From Pseudoxanthomonas sp. PXM01 (lineage in GTDB: Bacteria > Pseudomonadota > Gammaproteobacteria > Xanthomonadales > Xanthomonadaceae), in assembly GCF_014851815.1 (NCBI RefSeq), contig NZ_JACVAJ010000002.1:1116001-1180000 (forward strand): DNA of 64,000 nt, given 5' to 3'. Below, one piece after another: positions 1-8,532 of this stretch; position 1 is the first letter of the stretch; each line of letters opens with the position of its first letter. A model generated the notes under the pieces. That model had not been told where the DNA came from, made no database searches, and worked only from the letters and a program-made list of their open reading frames with translations. The position numbers were made by a program, and so were the translations under genes.

Positions 1-1
1 C

Positions 2-3000
2 GAGGTCAACGGCGATGCGACGCTGCTCTCATGGAGTGGCTCCATGTTCGAGTACCTGATGCCGCAGCTGGTCATGCCCAGCTATCCGGACACCCTGCTC
101 GACCAGACGTCCCGGCATGCGGTGGAAGCGCAGATCCTGCACGGTGAGCATCATGACGTGCCCTGGGGCATCTCCGAGTCGGGCTACAACACCGTCGACG
201 CACGCATGAACTACCAGTACCGCGCCTTCGGCGTACCCGGGCTGGGCCTCAAGCGCGGGCTGGGCCAGGACCTGGTCATCGCGCCCTACGCCACGATGAT
301 GGCGTTGATGGTGGCGCCGGAGGCGGCCTGCCAGAATCTGCAAAGACAGGAAGCCCTTGGCTTCGGTGGCCACTTCGGGCTGTACGAAGCGATCGATTAC
401 ACACCGGCTCGCGTCCCGCCAGGCCAGGACCACGTGGTGGTGCGCTCCTTCATGGCCCATCACCAGGGCATGGGATTCCTCTCGCTCGTTCACTTGCTGC
501 GGCAGCAGCCCATGCAGCGACGCTTCGTGGCCGATGCCGAGTTCCAGGCGACGCTGCTGCTGCTTCAGGAGCGCATCCCGCATACCGGCGTATTCCACCC
601 GCACGAAGCCGAAACGCTGGGTTCGCGCGCCGCGCCCACCGAAACCGAGACCCAGCTGCGCATCTTCCGCAATGCCGGGACGTCGCGTCCAGCAGTGCAA
701 CTGCTCTCCAATGGGCGTTACCACGGCCTGGTTACCAGCGCCGGCGGTGGCTACAGCCGCCACCGTGACCTGGCGGTCACGCGCTGGCGCGAGGACGGGA
801 CGCGCGACCACTGGGGCAACTTCTGCTACCTGCGTGACGTGGAAAGCGGTGAGTTCTGGTCCCCCTCGCTGCAGCCGGCGTGCGTGCCGGTGGACCACTA
901 CGAGGCGATCTTCTCCGATGCGAAGGCGGAGTTCCGCGGACGCAAGCGCGGCTACGAGAGCCATCTGGAGATCGCCATCTCCGCCGAGGACGACATCGAG
1001 CTGCGCCGACTGCGCCTGAGCAACCGCAGCCGGCTTACACGCACGATCGAGATCACGACCTATGCCGAGGTGGTGCTGGCGCCCGCCATCGCGGACGAGT
1101 TACACCCGGCCTTCAGCAATCTGTTCGTGCAATCCGAGATCGTGCGCGAGAAGCAGGCATTGCTGTGCACGCGCCGACCGCGCGCGCACGACGAGGTACC
1201 GCCATGGATGTTCCATCTGGTGGCAGTGCATGACGCCGACATCAGCGCGATCTCGTACGAGACCGATCGCGCACGCTTCCTCGGTCGCGGCAACACGCCG
1301 CGCACGCCGGTGGCGTTGGCCGAGCAGGACGCGCTGTCCGACAGCGAAGGCTCGGTACTGGACCCGATCGTGGCCATCCGTTGCCGGATCGAGCTGGCGC
1401 CGGGCCAGACCGCGATGATCGACATGGTGCACGGCGTGGGCGTGGACCGCGAAGCCTGCGCCGGACTGATCGACAAGTACCGCGATCGCCGGCTCGCCGA
1501 CCGCGTCTTCGACCTGGCCTGGACCCACAGCCAGGTCGTCCGCCGCCAGATCAACGCATCGCAGGCGGATGCGCAACTCTATGAACGGCTGGCCGGGCTG
1601 ATTGTCTATGCGCACCCACTGCTGCGCGCGGACGCCGATGTCCTGTTGCAGAACCAGCGCGGCCAGTCCGGTCTCTGGGGTCACGCGATCTCGGGCGACC
1701 TGCCCATCGCCCTCCTGCAGATCTCCGATGCCGACAACATCGAGCTGGTCCGCCAGATGGTGCAGGCACACGCCTACTGGCGCCTCAAAGGACTGCGCGC
1801 GGACCTGGTGATCTGGAACGAAAGCCAGGCCGGCTACCGGCAGCAGCTGCAGGACCTGATCCTGGGCATGATCTCGGCAGACCCGGAGGCGAATGTGCTG
1901 GATCGTCCGGGCGGCATCTTCGTGCGCCCGGGCCAGCAGATGTCGCAGGAGGACCGAATCCTGTTGCAGTCGGTGGCGCGGGTGATCATCAGCGACCAGC
2001 AGGGATCGCTGGCCGCACAGATCGGTCGCCGCGAGCCCGCCGAACGGATCATGCCGACGCTGTTGGCGGAGGGGCCACGCGAGGATCCTGTGGAGCTTCC
2101 CGCGCTCGACGAATCGACCGGGCTGCCACCACCGATGGAGGTAGATGAGGAAGACGACAGTTGGCCTTTCGAGGCCGTGTCCGGCACCTTCGTTCACGAC
2201 AACGGCACCGGCGCTTTCTCGGCTGATGGCCGCGAGTATGTGATCACCACCCGCGAAGGCAGCCCGACACCGGCGCCTTGGTCCAACGTGCTGGCCAACG
2301 AAAGGCTGGGCACGGTAGTCAGCGAAAGCATGGCGGGTTACACCTGGTTCGAGAACGCGCATGAGTTCCGCCTCACGCCCTGGCACAACGACCCGGTCGC
2401 TGACAGTGGTGGCGAAGCGTTCTATCTGCGCGACGAGGACACCGGACACGTGTGGTCGCCGCTTCCACTGCCACGCCGGGGCCGTGGGGCGTACCGGACG
2501 CGCCATGGCTTCGGCTACAGCGTGTACGAGCACATCGAAGATGGCATCGCCAGCGAATTGTGGGTGTATGTGGCGGTCGAGGATGCGGTCAAGTACTCGG
2601 TACTGAAGCTCCGGAATCTGTCCGGACGTGCACGCCGACTCTCTGCCACCGGTTACGTGGAATGGGTGCTGGGTGACCTGCGGGTCAAATCGCAGATGCA
2701 CATCATCACCGAGCAGGATGCTGCCAGCGGCGTCTTGACGGCACGCAATCCCTACAACACCGAGTTCAACGGCCGGGTTGCGTTCTTCGATACCGATGCC
2801 AGTGGCTGCAGCTTCACGGGCGACCGCACCGAATTTCTCGGCCGCAATGGCAGCATGGCCGATCCGGCGGCTCTGCAGCGCGAGCGTTTGTCCGGTCGCC
2901 TGGGCGTAGGTCTCGATCCGTGCGCCGCCATCCAAGTGCCGTTGTCGCTGCTCGATGGCGAGGCATCCGAGACGGTGTTCCGGCTCGGCATGGGCAAGGA

Positions 3001-4594
3001 CTATGAGGACGCCCTGTATCTGGCCCGTCGCGTGCAGGGCGCGCAGCGGGCGCACGACGCACTGGACGCCGTCCGCATCCACTGGCGTGGACTGCTGACG
3101 TCCGTGCAGGTCAGTACGCCGGAGCCCTCCGTCGATGCGTTGGTGAACGGCTGGCTGATGTACCAGACCCTCGCGTGCCGCTACGTGGCACGTAGTGGCT
3201 ACTACCAGTCCGGGGGTGCCTTCGGCTTCCGCGACCAGTTGCAGGACACCATGGCGACGCTGCACGTCAAGCCAGCGTTGACGCGCGCGCACCTGCTGCT
3301 GTCTGCGGCTCACCAGTTCCCGCAAGGGGACGTGCTGCATTGGTGGCACCCACCGCAGGGGCGCGGTGTACGCACGCGCTGCTCGGACGATTACCTCTGG
3401 CTGCCGTTGGCGGCATCCCGCTATCTGCGGGTAACGGGTGATGCCAGCGTGCTGGACGAGCAAGTCGGCTTCGTCGACGGCCGCCCGGTCGGTTTCGACG
3501 AAGAGTCGTACTACGACATGCCCGCAACGTCGTACCTGCGGCAGTCCTTCTACCAGCATTGCGTACTGGCCCTTCGCCGTGGCTGCAGTCTTCTGGGCGA
3601 ACGTGGACTCCCCCTGATCGGGACGGGCGACTGGAACGACGGCATGAACCGCGTTGGCGAGGCCGGTCGGGGGGAAAGCGTGTGGCTCGGCTTCTTCCTC
3701 TACGACACGCTGCAACGCTTTATCGACGTGGCGCGCATGCGTGGCGACGATGCATTCGCCGACGAATGCATAGAGCACGCCGAGCGCTTGCGCGAGAACC
3801 TCGAAGCCCATGCATGGGATGGCCAGTGGTACCGGCGGGCCTGGTTCGACGACGGTGCCCCGCTGGGCTCCAGCCAGAGCGATGAATGCCGGATCGATTC
3901 GATCTCGCAGAGCTGGTCGGTGTTGTCGGGGGCCGCGGATCCCGTGCGCGCACGCCAGGCGATGGCGTCACTGGATCGGTATCTCGTGAAGCGAGAGGCA
4001 GGACTGATCCAGTTGCTCGAGCCTCCCTTCGACAAGACCCCGAAGGATCCCGGCTACATCCGGGGTTACGTACCGGGCGTGCGCGAAAACGGTGGCCAGT
4101 ACACGCATGCCGCGGTATGGGCCGCAATGGCATTCGCGCATCAGGGCGACACGGAGCGGGCGTGGGAGCTGGCACGCATGATCAATCCGATCCATCACGC
4201 GCAGGATCCGGATGCCACCGCAGTCTACAAGGTGGAGCCCTACGTGCTCGCCGCCGATGTCTATGGCGTGGCGCCGCATGTCGGCCGGGGCGGCTGGACC
4301 TGGTACACCGGTTCCGCCGGCTGGATGTACCGTCTGCTGACCGAGTCGCTGCTGGGCCTGCAGCGCATCGGGGACGAGCTGGCACTGGACCCCTGCCTGC
4401 CGCGTGAATGGACGGAATACGAGCTGCGCTACCGCTTCGGGTCCAGCCTCTACGTCATCTCCATCACGCAACGGGACGCCCATGCGGCCACCCTGCAACT
4501 GGATGGCGTTGGCCAGGCAGGATTGCGCTTCCCACTCGTGGACGACGGCAACGTGCATCGGGTGAAAGCAAGCTGGCCGCGCGCTCCGATATGA
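2..4594 (+). CDS. Cyclic beta-1,2-glucan synthase-like protein, GH94 C-terminal part (5' end outside window)
   Basis: The frame is open from base 2, before the first ATG at 44, so the N-terminus lies outside the window; about 1,530 residues are visible. The first ~200 residues resemble the glucoamylase-like/transglycosylase domain of NdvB/Cgs enzymes (EYLMPQLVMPSYPDTLL, SFMAHHQGMGF). Two GH94-associated beta-sandwich regions follow at roughly 220-480 and 735-1000, then the (alpha/alpha)6 phosphorylase-like domain with the signature GTGDWNDGMN near residue 1210, which carries the general acid Asp. In the family these proteins make cyclic or linear beta-glucans of the periplasm, with the GH94 part setting chain length. 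The GT84 domain and membrane segments expected upstream cannot be checked. The stop overlaps the next start as ATGA. Confidence 0.9.
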   Translation, partial: EVNGDATLLSWSGSMFEYLMPQLVMPSYPDTLLDQTSRHAVEAQILHGEHHDVPWGISESGYNTVDARMNYQYRAFGVPGLGLKRGLGQDLVIAPYATMMALMVAPEAACQNLQRQEALGFGGHFGLYEAIDYTPARVPPGQDHVVVRSFMAHHQGMGFLSLVHLLRQQPMQRRFVADAEFQATLLLLQERIPHTGVFHPHEAETLGSRAAPTETETQLRIFRNAGTSRPAVQLLSNGRYHGLVTSAGGGYSRHRDLAVTRWREDGTRDHWGNFCYLRDVESGEFWSPSLQPACVPVDHYEAIFSDAKAEFRGRKRGYESHLEIAISAEDDIELRRLRLSNRSRLTRTIEITTYAEVVLAPAIADELHPAFSNLFVQSEIVREKQALLCTRRPRAHDEVPPWMFHLVAVHDADISAISYETDRARFLGRGNTPRTPVALAEQDALSDSEGSVLDPIVAIRCRIELAPGQTAMIDMVHGVGVDREACAGLIDKYRDRRLADRVFDLAWTHSQVVRRQINASQADAQLYERLAGLIVYAHPLLRADADVLLQNQRGQSGLWGHAISGDLPIALLQISDADNIELVRQMVQAHAYWRLKGLRADLVIWNESQAGYRQQLQDLILGMISADPEANVLDRPGGIFVRPGQQMSQEDRILLQSVARVIISDQQGSLAAQIGRREPAERIMPTLLAEGPREDPVELPALDESTGLPPPMEVDEEDDSWPFEAVSGTFVHDNGTGAFSADGREYVITTREGSPTPAPWSNVLANERLGTVVSESMAGYTWFENAHEFRLTPWHNDPVADSGGEAFYLRDEDTGHVWSPLPLPRRGRGAYRTRHGFGYSVYEHIEDGIASELWVYVAVEDAVKYSVLKLRNLSGRARRLSATGYVEWVLGDLRVKSQMHIITEQDAASGVLTARNPYNTEFNGRVAFFDTDASGCSFTGDRTEFLGRNGSMADPAALQRERLSGRLGVGLDPCAAIQVPLSLLDGEASETVFRLGMGKDYEDALYLARRVQGAQRAHDALDAVRIHWRGLLTSVQVSTPEPSVDALVNGWLMYQTLACRYVARSGYYQSGGAFGFRDQLQDTMATLHVKPALTRAHLLLSAAHQFPQGDVLHWWHPPQGRGVRTRCSDDYLWLPLAASRYLRVTGDASVLDEQVGFVDGRPVGFDEESYYDMPATSYLRQSFYQHCVLALRRGCSLLGERGLPLIGTGDWNDGMNRVGEAGRGESVWLGFFLYDTLQRFIDVARMRGDDAFADECIEHAERLRENLEAHAWDGQWYRRAWFDDGAPLGSSQSDECRIDSISQSWSVLSGAADPVRARQAMASLDRYLVKREAGLIQLLEPPFDKTPKDPGYIRGYVPGVRENGGQYTHAAVWAAMAFAHQGDTERAWELARMINPIHHAQDPDATAVYKVEPYVLAADVYGVAPHVGRGGWTWYTGSAGWMYRLLTESLLGLQRIGDELALDPCLPREWTEYELRYRFGSSLYVISITQRDAHAATLQLDGVGQAGLRFPLVDDGNVHRVKASWPRAPI

Positions 4595-4824
4595 AACCTC
4601 GCGTGCAGCTGGATGCGGAACTGGACAGACTGGCCATCATGTTGCCGCCCTGGCTGCAGCATCTCCGGCATGAAGCCCAGTTCTGGCCTCAGTTCAATGC
4701 GCTTGCGAAAGAGATCCTGGATCAGGCTGGCGACGAAGATATCCAGCATGTGAAGGGCCGCCTGGATTTCATGCTCAGGACACATGCATGCAGATTATCC
4801 GGAATCAGCCACCATCGACTTTAG
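4591..4824 (+). CDS. Small hypothetical protein coupled to the glucan synthase
   Basis: This 77-residue protein starts at an ATG that overlaps the stop of the glucan synthase gene (ATGA, 4591-4594), so translation is probably coupled. It has no signal peptide or membrane segment. The first ~60 residues look helical and amphipathic (LDAELDRLAIMLPPWLQHL, then a stretch rich in acidic residues and Gln), with a short basic, His-rich tail. I recognise no domain. The overlap suggests an accessory role to the upstream enzyme, which is inference. The tight coupling and helical composition favour a real gene over a chance frame. Confidence 0.6.
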   Translation: MKPRVQLDAELDRLAIMLPPWLQHLRHEAQFWPQFNALAKEILDQAGDEDIQHVKGRLDFMLRTHACRLSGISHHRL

Positions 4825-4839
4825 GCTGGCCGTCCGCCT

Positions 4840-4899
4840 GTTAGGACATTGCTTCCATGTACGCTTTGGGTCGGAAGCGGCAACACGTGATGTCCTAAC
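4840..4899. repeat. Nested inverted repeat containing a dispersed palindrome copy
   Basis: The outer arms GTTAGGACAT (4840-4849) and ATGTCCTAAC (4890-4899) are perfect complements. Inside, GCTTCC (4851-4856) pairs with GGAAGC (4873-4878). The dispersed palindrome copy at 4858-4885 lies within. The element sits between the small gene and the cupin gene and could form a long hairpin in RNA. Confidence 0.6.
4858..4885. repeat. Dispersed palindromic repeat, copy 1 (GGGTCGG-core subtype)
   Basis: The left arm TGTACGCTT, core GGGTCGG and right arm AAGCGGCAACA match the repeat family imperfectly. It is intergenic. Confidence 0.55.
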
Positions 4900-4946
4900 G
4901 CCCCTAGTCGTGCCGTTGGAAAGTGTACGGACCAAGGAGCCAGCGC

Positions 4947-5573
4947 ATGTCGCTTCTACTCGCAGTACTGCTCGCAACACAGGCTGCCGGCAACACCGTG
5001 CCTGGTCAGTGCACCGCGCCGGCCAGCGAGCACGTGGGAGAGCCCGGTTGCTACTTGTCCGCAGAGGTTGATATCGAGGCTCCCAGCGGCGAGCTCTACT
5101 GGCACATCTACTCTCTTTCGACGCTCATTGATGCCCGCGTCGCCGCGACGCACGCTGGGCAGGCCGTGGCTGCAGAAGCCCATGGAAAGGCATGGCTTCA
5201 CGTGATGGGTGATACCAGGCCCGGCCTCATCCATGGCGCCACTATCAGGGAGTCAATCGGACCCATCCGTGCACCGGCGAAGGGCCGTGTACGCTTGCTT
5301 GAGTCCTGGTTTCCGCCGGGTATGACGACGCGAGCTCACTCCCATCCGAGACCAGAAGTCTTCTATGTTCTGGAAGGAGAACAGTGCGTGGAAACGCGCG
5401 ATGGCATTGCCCTGGTGGCCGCAGGTGAGCACTACATTCTGGATGGAGGGCCGCACCTGCAGGCCTCACCCAAAGGGCGGCGAAGCCTGGTATTGCTGGT
5501 CATACCTGATGACACCCCTTGGATGAGTTTGGAGTCTGACTGGAGTCCGAAAGAAATTTGCTCAGGCAAGTAG
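4947..5573 (+). CDS. Secreted cupin-domain protein
   Basis: The 208-residue product starts at an ATG preceded by AAGGAG at 4933-4938; an in-frame upstream start at 4923 lacks such a site. Residues 1-15 (MSLLLAVLLATQAAG) form a signal peptide, so the protein is probably periplasmic. A single cupin barrel covers about 110-195, with HSHPRPEVFYVLEGEQ giving two His and a Glu as likely metal ligands. Two Cys near the mature N-terminus may form a disulfide. The substrate is not evident. The gene appears monocistronic, just downstream of the nested repeat. Related proteins include cupin_2 enzymes and sugar- or small-molecule-binding proteins. Confidence 0.75.
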   Translation: MSLLLAVLLATQAAGNTVPGQCTAPASEHVGEPGCYLSAEVDIEAPSGELYWHIYSLSTLIDARVAATHAGQAVAAEAHGKAWLHVMGDTRPGLIHGATIRESIGPIRAPAKGRVRLLESWFPPGMTTRAHSHPRPEVFYVLEGEQCVETRDGIALVAAGEHYILDGGPHLQASPKGRRSLVLLVIPDDTPWMSLESDWSPKEICSGK

Positions 5574-5642
5574 CTCGGCCGAGTAGCTGTCCTTTGCTGG
5601 AAGTTGCGGCAGCACCCGTCGCGCGGGCGCTCCCGCAATCAA

Positions 5643-6164
5643 TCAATTCTTACTAGCCTTCACAACCGCCTTGACGTTAGCTTTAGCTTTCTCGGCAGCC
5701 AGCGCGTCCTTAGCCGCGTCCGAGCTCTTCCAAGCCTCGTAGTCTTCATCCAACAGAGAGCGCTCTTCGGTAGTGAAGAGCTTCCGAGCCATCTTGAACA
5801 TTGTGTTTTCTTCTTCCTTCGCGTGGTGATCGATGAGTTCACCGAACACTTTGGTACGGCCTGCGAACTCAGGCGTTCCGATCGCTGCGGCATGCACCTA
5901 TGGAATTACAGAGTTTTCTACCGCGTGATGCTCCGCCAAGGCCTCCGCATGAGTCTGCAGGCCATCTCTATCCGCCCTTTCCTTGAATGCAGGATAGAAG
6001 ACTTTTTCTTCCCACTTTGCGTGAGGAACTAGCGCCGCCTCGATCTTTCCTAGAAGCTCCTCTCGTTTCTTTACGCCTCGGTCTGTGGTGCCCTTTAGCT
6101 CCTCGAAAAGGCCCCTCAAATCGTCGTGTTCTGATTTCAGCGTTTTTAAGATATCGCGTGCCAT
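5643..6164 (-). pseudogene. Hemerythrin (HHE) domain protein gene interrupted by an in-frame TAG
   Basis: Two minus-strand reading frames, 6164-5898 and 5897-5643, lie in the same frame and are separated only by a TAG at 5900-5898. Together they encode about 173 residues of a hemerythrin HHE cation-binding protein. The ligand motifs are SEHDDL near residue 11, PHAKWEEKVFYPAF near 48-61, and HAEALAEHHAVE and DHHAKEE further on. The stop falls right after VENSVIP and removes the last helices and the C-terminal HHxxEE pair, so a truncated product should lack the diiron site. The tail is rich in Lys and Ala. Base composition is lower in GC than the neighbours. A sequencing error is the main alternative to a true nonsense mutation. 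Confidence 0.8.
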
Positions 6165-6300
6165 GTGATTGCCTGCCTTAATAGGTGGGTGTTTTGGGCA
6201 TGTACCGGAACGGCGCAGACCCTAGATTGGCCCTGTCACAGGCCGCTGAGTTTTGCTCTGATTGCTTTACGCTCGCACTGGCTGGTGTTTCGCTCGAAAA

Positions 6301-6326
6301 CAAAGAGCTCCCGGGGGAGCTCTTTG
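6301..6326 (-). terminator. Rho-independent terminator of the 6376-6609 gene
   Basis: CAAAGAGCTCCC and GGGAGCTCTTTG form a perfect 12-bp stem with a 2-nt loop. On the minus strand it is followed by TTTT. It lies 50 bp after the end of the minus-strand gene at 6376. Confidence 0.75.
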
Positions 6327-6375
6327 AGTGCAGTAGCGGGACCCGAGCTGCGTGGGCAGTCGCGTGCCCGTCCCG

Positions 6376-6609
6376 CTATTGCTCGCCTCGGCCAGTCCCG
6401 GTCTCGTCGCCGTCACCTTCTTGTTCATCTTCTTCGTCAGGCGACGGGCCTTGATCTTCCTGATCCTCATCCTGTCCATCCTGACCTTGTCGCTGGTCAT
6501 CTCGCCGCTGAGCATCCTGGCCACCCTGATTCGGATTCTGGCCCTTACCGCCTTGGCCCTGATGTTCGTCTTCGGGATCGCGCGGTGTCTGGGTAGTGTT
6601 GTTGCCCAT
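6376..6609 (-). CDS. Small, extremely hydrophilic disordered protein
   Basis: The ATG at 6609 has a good ribosome site (GGAGAA six bases upstream), and a strong terminator follows the gene, so this is very likely a real single-gene unit. The 77-residue product is almost entirely Gly, Gln, Asp, Glu, Pro, Asn, Arg, Thr and Ser. It has one Ala and no Leu, Ile, Val, Phe, Trp, Tyr or Cys, and no Met after the initiator. It cannot form a hydrophobic core and must be disordered. The composition recalls hydrophilins and stress-linked disordered proteins, but I recognise no family and assign no function. The second half is strongly acidic (DEDQEDQ, DEEDEQE). Confidence 0.7.
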   Translation of the reverse strand: MGNNTTQTPRDPEDEHQGQGGKGQNPNQGGQDAQRRDDQRQGQDGQDEDQEDQGPSPDEEDEQEGDGDETGTGRGEQ

Positions 6610-7022
6610 CGGAATTCTCCAACTCGACTGAATGCCGAGGTGAAATCAACTTGCGCGCCGTGGCGAGACGACAGTGTGCCGGTCACCTGTACAGCACGAA
6701 GCGCTGCACACATGCCTAACTGACACCGAACAGCTCGTACTCCACGGCAACTAGTCTTTCAGAGCAGCCCCCCCCCTCGTCAAACGATGCGTGAGAGGTT
6801 TGGTGTTGCGCTTGCGAAGTCTGTGTCGGCTATGCGACTGCAAAGCACGTTGCCACTTGTGCCGACCAGCGGCGCCGGCCGATACAGCAACGTGCATAAC
6901 GCGTGAGGTCTTTTGAAACCCCGCTTACATTCGCCCTCTCCCTTGAATCTTCTCCCTCGGTCAGCGCGTAGCGGATTGGCTTACAGACAGTAAGCAGCTG
7001 ACTCAACCCCTGGGAGTGGCAC
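6610..7022 (+). other. Intergenic region: leader of outer-membrane copy 1
   Basis: I see no gene here. An inverted repeat with GCACGTTGC (6845-6853) and GCAACGTGC (6887-6895) is present. From about 6858 the sequence is similar to the upstream region of outer-membrane copy 2, including the word GCTTACAT. It ends in the conserved leader hairpin at 6979-6995. Confidence 0.5.
6979..6995 (+). promoter_or_regulatory. Conserved 5'-leader hairpin, copy 1
   Basis: GCTTAC-AGACA-GTAAGC forms a 6-bp stem 27 bases before the start codon. The same position in copies 2 and 3 has GCCTAC...GTAGGC, a compensated T-A to C-G change. This supports a selected hairpin or a dyad operator. Confidence 0.6.
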
Positions 7023-7805
7023 ATGAATACCAAGATTCTTGGCGCATTGATGTTGGTGGTGGCCGGCCCCGGCTACGCGGCAGGTCCAGAAGAAGGCAAG
7101 TTCTCCATGTCGGTTTCGGGCGGCGTTGACATGCCGGTCAGCGGCGACGTCCACTCCGGCGCCGTGGCGCAGGTGCCGGATCTCGCTCCGTTGAATCCCG
7201 CACTTGCAGGTGTCAGTGCGGAGTTGCGCATTCGCTCCCGTAGCCACGAGCAGATCTACGGCACGGCCAGGTCGTTGGGCTTGGAACTGGGCTATGGACT
7301 GAGTGATCGGAGCGAAGTATTCCTTCAGGCTAGGGAGACCAGCGCCGACGAAGGCCGCGTGCGCGTCGGTGCGGCATACGTGCCGGCGCTCGATGCCGAG
7401 CTCGACATCTTCGGAAGGTTCTCGAGCTATGACGCGTACACGTGGGAGGCGGGTTACCGGCGCTTCTTTCGCGACGGTGGCCGGGTCAGGCCGTTCTTTG
7501 CGGCACGCCTGGGTGCGACCGAAACCGATATCATCCGGGCCACCTTCGAGATCCCCGACGCTTCGATCTCGATCCCGAATGCGCGGTTCTACGAGAAGGG
7601 CTGGGCGCTGAGCGCCGGGCTTGAGGCCGGCGCACAGATCTCGTTCACCGAGCACTTCAGCATGACACTCGCTGCAGGGGTGAACTACATCGACGATCTT
7701 TCCGACGATGATTCCGCGATCGCCGGGCTCGGTCTGGCGGCCATCAACGACACCGGAAGTCGCGTCTCAATACCGCTGTCCATCACCGGCCGCTGGGACT
7801 TCTGA
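7023..7805 (+). CDS. Outer-membrane beta-barrel-like protein, paralogue 1 of 3
   Basis: The 260-residue protein begins with a signal peptide (MNTKILGALMLVVAGPGYA) and ends in Trp-Asp-Phe. That terminal aromatic residue and the alternating strand pattern (LELGYGLSDRSEVFLQARET, AGVNYIDDL) are typical of outer-membrane barrels. Two near-identical relatives lie at 12411 and 61900. This copy is the most diverged, differing at scattered positions such as PVSGDVHS for PVSGDVHT. Gene, leader hairpin and downstream hairpin are shared by all three. GGGAG precedes the ATG. Function is unknown; an OmpA/OprF-like or Ax21-like surface protein is possible but I see no defining motif. Confidence 0.8.
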   Translation: MNTKILGALMLVVAGPGYAAGPEEGKFSMSVSGGVDMPVSGDVHSGAVAQVPDLAPLNPALAGVSAELRIRSRSHEQIYGTARSLGLELGYGLSDRSEVFLQARETSADEGRVRVGAAYVPALDAELDIFGRFSSYDAYTWEAGYRRFFRDGGRVRPFFAARLGATETDIIRATFEIPDASISIPNARFYEKGWALSAGLEAGAQISFTEHFSMTLAAGVNYIDDLSDDDSAIAGLGLAAINDTGSRVSIPLSITGRWDF

Positions 7806-7818
7806 GAACGTCCAACGG

Positions 7819-7838
7819 CGGGCACGGCAACGTGCCCG
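7819..7838 (+). terminator. Downstream hairpin with GCAA tetraloop, copy 1
   Basis: CGGGCACG-GCAA-CGTGCCCG is a perfect 8-bp stem closed by a GNRA-type loop, just after the stop at 7805. It has no T-tract, so it may protect the 3' end or be a weak terminator. Copies 2 and 3 keep the loop. Confidence 0.55.
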
Positions 7839-7910
7839 TCGCCCTCGCTCGACGTCAACCACTGACGCAATGGAGGCCCACTAAGCTGGCGCCTCCACTC
7901 AAATAGATTT

Positions 7911-7938
7911 ATGTCCGCTATCGGCCAGAAGCGGACAT
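7911..7938. repeat. Dispersed palindromic repeat, copy 2
   Basis: ATGTCCGCT and AGCGGACAT arms flank the core ATCGGCCAGA. This is a near-consensus member of the GGCCAG-core subtype, between two convergent genes. Confidence 0.8.
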
Positions 7939-7955
7939 CGACCAACGTCTGAACT

Positions 7956-7983
7956 AAGCCGCTCCGCGAAGCGGCGTCGGCTT
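7956..7983. terminator. Likely bidirectional terminator hairpin
   Basis: AAGCCG (7956-7961) pairs with CGGCTT (7978-7983), and CCGC with GCGG inside. It is followed by TTAAT on the plus strand. It lies between convergent genes ending at 7805 and 8020. A smaller stem, TGGAGGC/GCCTCCA, lies at 7871-7897. Confidence 0.5.
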
Positions 7984-8019
7984 TAATGAACTGCTAGGCA
8001 GGCATGGTCACACCGCACC

Positions 8020-8532
8020 CTACTCTGGTGGATTAGTCGCTGCCTGTGACGGTGGAACTGAACTTGAGTGAGTTGTTGCAATTTTCCATTGCCCATTCTC
8101 TTTCACAGCCACCATGCTTGACACCAGTGTGCCGGTAAAGGCATATCCCTCTGCCGTGTGTCCACGCCAAATGCTTCGCCCTGTCAGCACTGCCACGTCG
8201 CCGTAGACACGCACCTTCAAGCCGCTTTCTCCGAACTCAGCAGCTTCGAACTCATTGGTCGCAGCTGGGGGGTTATTATACTCAGCGATGAATTGTGCTC
8301 TGGAACTGACTACGCCATCTGGATTTACGTCCATGTAGTCGTCGGCCAGTAGCTGCTCCATCGCGGCGACGTCTCGCCTGACAATGGCGCTTGCAAGTTC
8401 GTTGGCAAGAGCCTGTATGTATTTGGCGGTGGTCGTGTCGCTCGATTGTTGGTCGGCCACTTGGCCGAACACGTGGGGAGACAAAGGAAACGCTAAGGCT
8501 ATAAGCGTAGCGATGGCCAGTGCTCTAAACAT
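8020..8532 (-). CDS. Secreted DUF4440/SnoaL-like (NTF2 fold) protein
   Basis: The start at 8532 is chosen because GGGAGAGAG stands before it and a clear signal peptide follows (MFRALAIATLIALAFPLSPH); the frame is open 22 codons further up. The 170-residue product has an NTF2-like domain at about 45-155: LANELASAIVRRDVAAMEQL, DDYMDVNPDGVVSSR, then YGDVAVLTGRSIWRG and GQWKIATTHSSSV. Such domains bind small ligands or act as isomerases. The catalytic residues of the well-studied members are not obvious, so function is open. It is a single gene, convergent with outer-membrane copy 1. Confidence 0.75.
   Translation of the reverse strand: MFRALAIATLIALAFPLSPHVFGQVADQQSSDTTTAKYIQALANELASAIVRRDVAAMEQLLADDYMDVNPDGVVSSRAQFIAEYNNPPAATNEFEAAEFGESGLKVRVYGDVAVLTGRSIWRGHTAEGYAFTGTLVSSMVAVKENGQWKIATTHSSSVPPSQAATNPPE

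Noticed and set aside
1100-3811. A 903-codon open frame on the minus strand
   Set aside because: It is antisense to the GH94 glucan synthase, lacks any recognisable motif and follows its codon structure.
7023-7805. Naming the three barrel proteins as Ax21
   Set aside because: Length and motifs differ from the Ax21 sequences I recall; only the general outer-membrane pattern fits.
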